From assembly GCA_029941865.1 (NCBI GenBank), contig JAPYTO010000007.1, positions 1 through 64,000 of the forward strand: a DNA stretch of 64,000 nucleotides, in the 5' to 3' direction. A program made the position numbers and the translations under genes. Shown one piece after another: positions 57,561-64,000 of this stretch (its first letter is position 1; each line of letters begins with the position of its first letter). Under the pieces are notes generated by a model. That model worked only from the letters and a program-made list of their open reading frames with translations, was not told the origin of the DNA and ran no database searches. The stretch is from Fuerstiella sp. Its GTDB lineage: Bacteria; Planctomycetota; Planctomycetia; Planctomycetales; Planctomycetaceae.

Positions 57561-58283
57561 TCACGATGGCGAATCCTCTCCACGAACCTGAGCGGCTTCG
57601 AGGTCGTCGAAGAACGTTCCCAGATTATCCTGCACCGAATCCTGCAGCTTTGAAATTCGAGTCTGAGTCATCGCGCCCAGTACCACCAGTGGGATCGCAA
57701 TGGCCAGTCCGGCTGCGGTGGTAAATAACGCGAAACTGATGTCGGACGCCAAGTCTGCTGGCTTAACGCCGGAGTCTCCGGTCCCGGCGATTTTCTTGAA
57801 TGCCAGGATCATCCCGGTCACCGTACCCAGCAGACCAAGCATCGGAGCAGATTTCACGATGGTGTTCACCCACGACGTGCGAACATCAAATTCCGCAAGG
57901 ATCTCGCGTGAGAAGAACTCAGACACGATCTGTTTGATTTTCTTGATCGGCTTGGCTCGGTTTTCAACGCCCACCTGAACCAATTGAGGCACGGCTCGCG
58001 ACCATAGCTCCGGCGTGTCGCACATGTCCACAGCGCCATCAAAGTCGTTCTTTTCAAGCAGTTCACTGACGTCATCCAGAAAGGCGCTCGCTGCTTCGCG
58101 GCCAGGGAAGCTCTTTTCCTTCACCCGCCGCATCAGCACGATAATGCAGTACAGACCGTACCCGGCGGCCAAAGCCATCGCCAGATAGATGAGATTGCCG
58201 AACTGAAGCAGAATCCAACCGGAATCGACCGCAGCAAACGAAGTGACTGTCAGCGAATTGCATAAAACAGACAAGAAGTGCAT
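57561..58283 (-). CDS. exbB: ExbB/TolQ/MotA proton-channel family protein
   Basis: The ORF opens at 58331; the Met of MHFLSVLCNSL (58283) is the likelier start, giving about 240 aa. Three membrane segments are visible (about ORF residues 40-66, 158-185 and 205-228). The signatures KSAPMLGLLGTVTGMILAF and ISFALFTTAAGLAIAIPLVV carry the small and Thr residues lining the channel in ExbB/TolQ. The cytoplasmic loop contains a kinase-like target-rich stretch (DVSELLEKNDFDGAVDMCDT). It lies between the TonB-like gene and exbD. Confidence 0.92.
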   Translation of the reverse strand: MHFLSVLCNSLTVTSFAAVDSGWILLQFGNLIYLAMALAAGYGLYCIIVLMRRVKEKSFPGREAASAFLDDVSELLEKNDFDGAVDMCDTPELWSRAVPQLVQVGVENRAKPIKKIKQIVSEFFSREILAEFDVRTSWVNTIVKSAPMLGLLGTVTGMILAFKKIAGTGDSGVKPADLASDISFALFTTAAGLAIAIPLVVLGAMTQTRISKLQDSVQDNLGTFFDDLEAAQVRGEDSPS

Positions 58284-58358
58284 ATGATTTTCCTGAACCT
58301 GTAATTCATTCCGGCCAACAGGCCTGGTCAAACGAGCAACATCTGTCAGTGCCCGGTG

Positions 58359-59264
58359 TTAACGTAATTTCTGACTGGTAACCACAAACTCAAACCCACT
58401 GCCCGCTTTTTTCACCTGAAAACGAGTACGGCGAATCTGTTCCGGAGGCCTCCCGCCAGCACGTTCCGCCTCAAGTTGTGCCAACATTTGCTCAGTGCTC
58501 GGATCGTAGAAGTGCAGAACCATGCCTTCTTCAGCCTGCGGGACACCCGCCTTTGTCAATAATTCGATGTCCGCTTTGACGCGATCACCTCCCTGCCAGT
58601 TCATGAACAACCGCTGGTCCTTGCTGTTCAGCCGCTCCTCACGAAGTGATGGACTGCTCGACATATTCTTCAGGTAATATATGCGGCCGTCCTTGAATGC
58701 ACAGCCTAGCTCAATCTTGAAGAATTCCAATTGCTTGGCATAGGACTTCAGATTGCCCTGATCAGCAAACTCCACAAACCACCGCTGCTCACGTTTTACG
58801 CCACCGCGAACTCCACCACCGCTGCCAAATGGTCGACCACTTCCCTCAGCACTGCCAGGGTTTCCTCCGCCACTCGCATCTGCATAGTCGTTGGGCTGCT
58901 GCATTTGCGCTGCGGTCGCAGACAAAGTGAGTATCTGTTCCGTAATCTCTTCCAGTTGAGTTTCGCTCTGATCGTTCGAAAGCGATGGATCGTCAGTCGG
59001 ATCCAGGGGCGATTCCACGTCCAGAGTTTCATCCGGATTTCCGTCCTCGAATCCACCGTCGCCGGTTTCCATCACAATGGGAATCGATTGAACGTCCGGC
59101 AGCAGATTGCTGAGCCATATGGCAATCAGTATCGCAACAAAGAGCCCCAGTCCGACAGCGGCAGCAATCTGCATCGATGTCGCAACGTCATACTTTGTCT
59201 CCGACATCACCGGAACTCGACCAGTCACACGCCGGGACTTGCGATCCGGAACTGTGGTGGACAT
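58359..59264 (-). CDS. Single-pass envelope protein with TonB/TolA-like topology
   Basis: 301 aa. A short basic cytoplasmic N-terminus, one membrane segment (about residues 31-53), an acidic Asp/Pro/Ser stretch (to about 95), a Gly/Ser/Arg-rich spacer (about 130-157), then a compact C-terminal domain (REQRWFVEFADQGNLKSYAKQLEFF...). The layout matches TonB/TolA energy transducers, but no sequence family is recognised. As first gene of the exbB-exbD cluster (27 nt before the exbB ORF) it is the natural candidate for the force-transmitting partner. Confidence 0.7.
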   Translation of the reverse strand: MSTTVPDRKSRRVTGRVPVMSETKYDVATSMQIAAAVGLGLFVAILIAIWLSNLLPDVQSIPIVMETGDGGFEDGNPDETLDVESPLDPTDDPSLSNDQSETQLEEITEQILTLSATAAQMQQPNDYADASGGGNPGSAEGSGRPFGSGGGVRGGVKREQRWFVEFADQGNLKSYAKQLEFFKIELGCAFKDGRIYYLKNMSSSPSLREERLNSKDQRLFMNWQGGDRVKADIELLTKAGVPQAEEGMVLHFYDPSTEQMLAQLEAERAGGRPPEQIRRTRFQVKKAGSGFEFVVTSQKLR

Positions 59265-59702
59265 GGCGAACTCCAGCTAATTGACGAGACAGGGGAATGA
59301 CAAAAGAGCTGGAAGTTGGAATTCGCCGCCAGCAGTAAGACTCAGTTCTAAAGCAATTTGATGCGGAACCGCATAAGATTGGTACGCCGATGCTAGCTGT
59401 TTTCCGGGCAAAATGTCAACGATGCGGGTCGATCAACCATCGCAAAATCGCCACACGCCACCACTCCTCCTGGGACGGCGTCACCACATCCGCACGGTAC
59501 GACTACGATTTCCGACTCCGCAAACATCGATAATTCCCCTGTTTTAACAAGCGATACTGACGTGAGACACGCGAATAACGCGAACTTCTGTCGAAGATCC
59601 GGTAACCCGTCCAGATATTCGGGCACGACCAGGATCACTTGATCCGACCTACCGGTCGATCATTATGCCCTTAAGGATCCCGAACACCGGAAGTACGTGA
59701 AG
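59265..59702. other. Intergenic region between nnrD-type gene and Exb-kinase cluster
   Basis: About 440 nt. It should contain the promoter of the Exb-kinase cluster. The 81-codon minus-strand ORF here shows no RBS or family features and is not called. Confidence 0.45.
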
Positions 59703-60584
59703 TCATTCCACACCGTCACGGTGAAGATGTCGCCATGCTGGTCCCAGAAAATGCAGCAAATCGGAAGCGATCAGCCCGCGTTCCGACATTTCGGCGGCCG
59801 CCAGGTCGCCCGCCGTGCCGTGCAGGTGAACAGCAAGGGATGCCGCATCAAACAGAGACAGCCCCTGACCGATTTGTGCCGCCATGATTCCGGTCAGGAC
59901 GTCGCCGCTACCTCCCGTTGCCATCCCTGAATTTCCTGTGGAATTCACAAATACGCGATCCCCGTCGGTGACCACCGTACCAGCTCCCTTCAACACCACG
60001 ACAACCTTGTGCTTTGCGGCAAAGTCCCGGGCAACATCTGCGCGGCGGTCCTGGATTTCAGCGATCGAAAGCCCCGTCAACCGCGCGAACTCACCCGGAT
60101 GCGGCGTCACGATGCAGGACGGACTCGAATCCACCAGGCCGAACATCTCGTACTCGGCAACAACATTCAAAGCGTCCGCATCAAGAATTATCGGGCAGGC
60201 TGACTCTCTGAACAACGACAACACAAGATCCGCCACCTGCTTCGACTGCCCCAACCCGGGGCCAACCGCAATCGCATCTTTGCCCGTCAACAACTGACGC
60301 ACGTCATCAACGCCAACGTCAGACAACAGCCCGCTGCCACAACACGGCAGCCCGATCGTCATGTACGATGGTTCGTAGCTGGCAACAATGGCCTGAATCG
60401 ATTTTGGAACGGCCACCGACACCAGCCCCGCCCCGCCCCGCAATGCCGCCGTCGCCGACAGGCAGGCGGCACCACTCATACCGACAGAGCCGCCAATCAC
60501 CAGCACTCGGCCAAATGTCCCCTTGTGACCGTCCACTGCACGGTCCGACACGCTAACCGGACTGGATTCATTCTGCCTTGCCAC
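59703..60584 (-). CDS. nnrD: ADP-dependent NAD(P)H-hydrate dehydratase
   Basis: Start set at GTG 60584, which has a strong GGGAGG 6 nt upstream; the ORF to 60644 is a non-coding extension. 293 aa. YjeF C-terminal-domain (ribokinase-like) features: GRVLVIGGSVGMSGAACLSATAALRGGAGLVSVA near the start, GPGLGQS, ILDADALNV, VTPHPGEFARLTG and the nucleotide/catalytic GGSGDVLTGIMAA. It repairs damaged hydrated NAD(P)H. No NnrE epimerase domain is fused here, unlike in many bacteria. Confidence 0.93.
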   Translation of the reverse strand: MARQNESSPVSVSDRAVDGHKGTFGRVLVIGGSVGMSGAACLSATAALRGGAGLVSVAVPKSIQAIVASYEPSYMTIGLPCCGSGLLSDVGVDDVRQLLTGKDAIAVGPGLGQSKQVADLVLSLFRESACPIILDADALNVVAEYEMFGLVDSSPSCIVTPHPGEFARLTGLSIAEIQDRRADVARDFAAKHKVVVVLKGAGTVVTDGDRVFVNSTGNSGMATGGSGDVLTGIMAAQIGQGLSLFDAASLAVHLHGTAGDLAAAEMSERGLIASDLLHFLGPAWRHLHRDGVE

Positions 60585-60787
60585 GTTTCGCCTCCCGTCG
60601 CGCCGAGAATTGTTCAGATTTTGGCGATGGCACTCCGTCACCACAGGCCACGGCTGCCAGCCACAACTTCAACTCGCTTCCCCACCAATCGTGTTCGGAC
60701 CGGCAGGAGCTTCTGATCAGAATCATCTCGTGCTGCGGCCGCCCTGTCACCTCAAACGTGTTTCAATGTGCAGAATCCGGTGACGAC

Positions 60788-60913
60788 TTGACGCAGCACC
60801 GACTTTTGTTCAACTTCACCCTGCTGTGTGCGACAGGTGTCGTCATGAGTGGTTGTGACGTTGGACAGTTACGCAGCCTGGGAACATGGTCCCGAGCTGA
60901 ATCAAATGACTGA
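60788..60913 (+). CDS. Possible small lipoprotein (41 aa)
   Basis: From TTG 60788 (or GTG 60758) the frame gives a hydrophobic stretch RLLFNFTLLCATGVVMSGC resembling a lipoprotein signal with Cys as the modified residue, then a short polar tail ending at 60913. The -3 position is Met, not the usual Leu, and no SD is evident. It precedes the DUF4432 gene by about 90 nt. Real but tiny gene, or chance; I lean slightly against certainty. Confidence 0.3.
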   Translation: MTQHRLLFNFTLLCATGVVMSGCDVGQLRSLGTWSRAESND

Positions 60914-61005
60914 ACGGGACAATGGTCTACGGTTGAAAACCACAATCCGTAACTGCACGCTGTGCGACCTTATTCAGCGTCTGGCTATTCATTGAAGGTG
61001 TACAA

Positions 61006-62304
61006 ATGCGGACCAGAATTTTCTTTCATGACCATGGCGCGTCGTCGCTCATCAAACGTCTGCCAGCAGTTCTTAGTCTTCTGACGGCTGTTTTCCTGAC
61101 CGCAGTGTCTCATGGCCAGGACAGCTTCCGTCACACGGTGATCTCCAGCAGACGAGCACACAACGACGAATTCTGGAAAGCCGAAGCAGCGAAAGTGACG
61201 CCGGATTGTCAGTATCAGTGGTGGATACAGAAATCCGTACTGAAAGGTGGCCGACAGGAAGGCGTTGACCAGATCATTATCAACAATGGCGTGATGGAAA
61301 TCGTGCTGTGCCCGACCCGAGGCATGGGGATCCTGCAGGTCAGCGCCGGAAACGTCGTGCTGAAGTGGGACAGTCCCGTCAAGGAAATCGTGAACCCGCA
61401 GTTCGTGAATCTCAACAGCCGAGGTGGCCTGGGCTGGCTGGAAGGTTTTAATGAGTTCATGTGTCGCTGCGGACTGGAAAGCAACGGTCATCCGGGCACC
61501 GACAGGTTCATCAACAACGTAGGCGACGAAGCCGAAATGGAACTGACACTGCATGGCAAGATCGCCAACATTCCGGCTCGCAACGTCGAAGTAATTGTGG
61601 ACCGCCAGGCACCATACGCGATACGCATCAAAGGCCAGGTTGACGAAAAACTGCTGTTTGGCCCAAAACTGGAACTGCACACCGAACTCATCGTCATACC
61701 GGGTGAAACGTCCTTTCAACTGGTCGACGAAATTCGAAACGTGGGCGCTCAGGAACAGGAGTTCGAAATTCTGTACCACTCCAACTTCGGCAACCCGCTG
61801 CTGGAAGAAGGTGCACAGGTCGTCGCTTCCGTGAAAAGCGTCAAGCCCTTCAATGAGCACGCGGCTGCCGGACTGGACACATGGAATGTCTATGCCGGAC
61901 CAACCACTGGCTTTGTGGAACAGGTTTATCTGCTGGAACTTAACGGTGACGCACACAACCACACGACAGCGTTGCTGCATAACAGAGCGGCCGACAAGGC
62001 AGCGACGATCAGCTGGTCACTGGATGAACTGCCCTATCTGACAGTGTGGAAAAACACAGGCGCTCTGGCCGATGGTTATGTGACCGGAATTGAACCGGGA
62101 ACGAATTACCCGAATAATCGCAGCGTCGAACGGCAGGCCGGTCGGGTTCCTAAACTGGATCCGGGCGAAAGCCATAAAATGACGCTGAAGTTTGGTTTAC
62201 ACAGCGGTATCGAAGCCGTGGAGGCAGCGATCAATTCCGTCCGGGACATTGGTATTTCCGGTCAGCCGGTTGATGACCCAAAGATTGAAGCGATCAGACG
62301 GTGA
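61006..62304 (+). CDS. DUF4432 / aldose-1-epimerase-like exported protein
   Basis: 432 aa; ATG preceded by GAAGG at good distance. A signal peptide (LPAVLSLLTAVFLTAVSHG) is followed by a galactose-mutarotase-like beta-sandwich: IIINNGVMEIVLCPTRGMGILQVSAGNVVLKWDSP, then GGLGWLEGFNEFMCRCGLESNG, which is the DUF4432 signature, and YHSNFGNPLLEEGAQ. It probably binds or isomerises sugars in the periplasm. It is followed immediately by repeat-bearing DNA and a glycosyltransferase gene. Confidence 0.88.
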   Translation: MRTRIFFHDHGASSLIKRLPAVLSLLTAVFLTAVSHGQDSFRHTVISSRRAHNDEFWKAEAAKVTPDCQYQWWIQKSVLKGGRQEGVDQIIINNGVMEIVLCPTRGMGILQVSAGNVVLKWDSPVKEIVNPQFVNLNSRGGLGWLEGFNEFMCRCGLESNGHPGTDRFINNVGDEAEMELTLHGKIANIPARNVEVIVDRQAPYAIRIKGQVDEKLLFGPKLELHTELIVIPGETSFQLVDEIRNVGAQEQEFEILYHSNFGNPLLEEGAQVVASVKSVKPFNEHAAAGLDTWNVYAGPTTGFVEQVYLLELNGDAHNHTTALLHNRAADKAATISWSLDELPYLTVWKNTGALADGYVTGIEPGTNYPNNRSVERQAGRVPKLDPGESHKMTLKFGLHSGIEAVEAAINSVRDIGISGQPVDDPKIEAIRR

Positions 62305-62354
62305 GAAACACCGGCAGAGCCGGTGGCACCAGGAAGGCTCCCGGAAGGGAGCCG

Positions 62355-62423
62355 CAATACAAACTCGAAGCGCCAGCGAGTGAATCTCGTGCAATTGAGA
62401 AACACACTTGCCGACGCTGCATG
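62355..62423. repeat. 69-bp dispersed repeat, copy 1
   Basis: Matches the element at 63836-63904 at 58 of 69 positions without gaps (core GCGCCAGCGAGTG, then TTGAGAAAC, then CACTTGC). It lies between the DUF4432 stop and the glycosyltransferase start, so annotation pipelines may fuse it to the coding region because the frame stays open through it. Confidence 0.85.
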
Positions 62424-62495
62424 CCTGCATCAACAGGTGGCCCGCTTCCGCCGGTCTCTACAAAATTGTGCAGCAGATGGAAACATGAATCCGTG

Positions 62496-63812
62496 ATGTC
62501 AGATGCGGCTGTATCCCGACGGTGTTCGATCTGCGGCGTCGCGTCGTTTCTGCTGACGGCAGCAGTTTTCTGTTGCTGGATCGGGCTGCGATTTGGGATG
62601 AATACGCCGCCGTCGTCGACGGGTGACGAATCCAGCTACGATTCAATGGCCTGGGAACTCAGCCGCGGCCACGGATTCGCTGTCGACTACGACGATCCCG
62701 TATTCCGCGCACCGTACGACGAGGCCGCGAAAACGCAACCGGAGCTGTTCACGGTTCCTTCGTCAACGCCGGGGCCGATCGCCTTTCGGCCACCGCTGCT
62801 GTCCACCATCGCCGCTGGCCTGAACGTAGTGTTCGGTCGGCAGTTCTACGCCGTCAGAAGTTTAAACGTGCTGCTGATGGCAGCCACGGCCGGCCTGCTG
62901 GCGTGGTACGTATGCCGCAAAGCAGGATTCGTCACGGCGTTCATTGCGATTACGTTCTTCCTGATCGATGTCAGATCACGCCTGTACGCACGAAGTCTGC
63001 TGACCGAACCGCTGGCGTGTTTCCTGGCGACATTGCTGACGCTGACACTGCTGGGCATCGTCGAACACTCGAATCGCAAACGGCTGATTCTTGCCGGAAT
63101 ATTAACCGGAGCGTCTATGCTGACACGATCAATCGTGGTGCTGTGGTTGCCGGGACTGACGATGTTCGTGTGTTTTGTCGTTCGCCGACTTCATAAACAC
63201 AGCTGGCGTGATGCTGCCGGAAGTACGGCATTGTTTGTTGCCGTCACGCTGGCAGTATTCGCGCCCTGGGGAATACGAAACGTCATGCTGCTGGACAGAT
63301 TCAGTCCGATGGGAACACAAGGTCTGATGGAATTGTCGGCCGGTTACAGCGATGCAGCCTGGGACAACTTTGGCGTATGGCAGAACCTTGGTGCACAGGG
63401 ATTCTTTGCTGCCGTTGACACATCCGGTCTGTCAAACGTCGAAAGCGAACTGGCGATAGCTGAAGTCAGCAGCACAACAGCCGTCGAATGGATCAGCCGC
63501 AATTGGGCAAAATCAGTCCCACTGGCCGGCATGAAGATCTTCAGCGAATTCCGTCCTCACAACGTGGTGGAGTTCATTGTACTGGCATTCGCGATGATTG
63601 GTCTGTTTACCTCAAGCCGGACCGCTGCATTGGTATTCAGTGTACTGCTGGCGACAAATGCATTTTCGGTTGCGTTGACATGGTCCGTGGAAGGCCGTTT
63701 TCTGGTGCCCCAACTATTCATCCTGCACGCGTTGTGCGCCGTGGGCGTTGGGTCCTGTGCACGCGGCCTGAAGTCGGCGTTGAACAAAACAAAACGGTCG
63801 CCGGTGGTATGA
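62496..63812 (+). CDS. ArnT/GT39-type integral membrane glycosyltransferase
   Basis: The ORF opens at 62301 inside repeat DNA; ATG 62496 (MSDAAVSRRC) is chosen, giving about 438 aa with around ten membrane segments. The first luminal loop carries STGDESSYDSMAWELSRGHGF, the DE-type acidic pair expected for polyprenyl-phosphate-sugar transferases of the PMT/ArnT class. RPPLLSTIAAGLNVVFG and a later long hydrophobic core follow. It would move a sugar from a lipid carrier to a glycan or protein in the periplasm. It is bracketed by two copies of a 69-bp repeat. Confidence 0.8.
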   Translation: MSDAAVSRRCSICGVASFLLTAAVFCCWIGLRFGMNTPPSSTGDESSYDSMAWELSRGHGFAVDYDDPVFRAPYDEAAKTQPELFTVPSSTPGPIAFRPPLLSTIAAGLNVVFGRQFYAVRSLNVLLMAATAGLLAWYVCRKAGFVTAFIAITFFLIDVRSRLYARSLLTEPLACFLATLLTLTLLGIVEHSNRKRLILAGILTGASMLTRSIVVLWLPGLTMFVCFVVRRLHKHSWRDAAGSTALFVAVTLAVFAPWGIRNVMLLDRFSPMGTQGLMELSAGYSDAAWDNFGVWQNLGAQGFFAAVDTSGLSNVESELAIAEVSSTTAVEWISRNWAKSVPLAGMKIFSEFRPHNVVEFIVLAFAMIGLFTSSRTAALVFSVLLATNAFSVALTWSVEGRFLVPQLFILHALCAVGVGSCARGLKSALNKTKRSPVV

Positions 63813-63835
63813 GGGAAGCCGCTGAAAGCGGGCCA

Positions 63836-63904
63836 CAATACAAGCTCGACGCGCCAGCGAGTGGGACTCGTGCGTTTGAGAAACGCACTTGCTGACACTG
63901 CGTG
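63836..63904. repeat. 69-bp dispersed repeat, copy 2
   Basis: Same orientation as copy 1 and of equal length, 11 substitutions. It begins 24 nt after the glycosyltransferase stop. No gene is seen from here to the window end. Confidence 0.85.
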
Positions 63905-64000
63905 TTGCTATCAGAAACGGCAAAGACTCATGATTAGCCTCAATTGCGCACGGATTTTTAGGCGGATCGAGCAAACCGTGTGTCTGCCGGAACATCGGCC

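Noticed and set aside
59393-59638. 81-codon minus-strand ORF between nnrD and the Exb-kinase cluster
   Set aside because: No RBS, signal, domain or sensible composition; more likely part of the promoter region.
60985-61980. 331-codon minus-strand ORF antisense to the DUF4432 gene
   Set aside because: Shadow of a recognised protein; no family features on the minus strand.

Overview
The window looks like chromosomal DNA of a planctomycete (order Planctomycetales or a close relative). The signs are two PSD1/DUF1501 cytochrome-anchored gene pairs, five sulfatases, a sialidase, an excisionase-type HTH-receiver regulator, a Hanks-type kinase, many GTG/TTG starts and weak Shine-Dalgarno signals. 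GC content appears moderate (mid-50s % by eye). I did not identify the genus. All calls come from reading the sequence and the supplied ORFs; no search was run.

Layout. 1-329: end of a tightly packed tRNA array with odd members (three Leu anticodons on short-variable-arm bodies and a Tyr-like tRNA lacking most of its D arm). 824-7377 (+): exopolysaccharide export module (Wza-like lipoprotein, Wzc-like tyrosine autokinase, O-antigen ligase/TPR protein). 7386-8232 (-): small protein plus nucleotidyltransferase pair, possibly toxin-antitoxin. 8271-9764 (-): sulfatase. 10102-13913 (+): glutamate dehydrogenase, malic enzyme, amidohydrolase. 14153-18526 (+): PSD1 and DUF1501 proteins. 18569-30456 (-): MFS transporter, four translationally coupled sulfatases behind a sialidase and a PhyH-type dioxygenase, and acetyl-CoA synthetase. 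30772-31059 (+): truncated radical-SAM remnant. 31591-43741 (-): LURP-one protein, DapA-family lyase with NhaC antiporter, sensor kinase, HTH-receiver regulator, MnmG, second DUF1501/PSD1 pair. 44288-46066 (+): secreted protein with a possible receiver-like C-terminus. 46166-47632 (-): 51-residue membrane protein missed by the ORF track, and ProB. 47854-59264 (-): seven-gene cluster described below. 59703-60584 (-): NAD(P)H-hydrate dehydratase. 61006-63812 (+): DUF4432 protein and a glycosyltransferase, the latter between two copies of a 69-bp repeat.

How genes may work together. The sialidase/sulfatase operon, the DapA-family lyase with its transporter, and the EPS genes suggest an organism that both makes and breaks down complex, partly sulfated glycans. 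The most unusual unit is the 47.9-59.3 kb cluster: a TonB/TolA-topology protein, ExbB/TolQ, ExbD, a Ser/Thr kinase fused in frame to a second ExbD/TolR domain, a membrane-anchored PQQ-type beta-propeller protein, a TPR-oligopeptide-binding-protein fusion and a conserved-looking secreted protein. Topology allows a cytoplasmic kinase to be physically part of a proton-driven envelope motor, which I regard as the best candidate for an undescribed system here.

Intergenic DNA carries several inverted repeats of different families, probably dispersed genomic repeats (REP/MITE-like), and at least one clear intrinsic terminator. No CRISPR array, prophage, rRNA or intact insertion sequence was seen.
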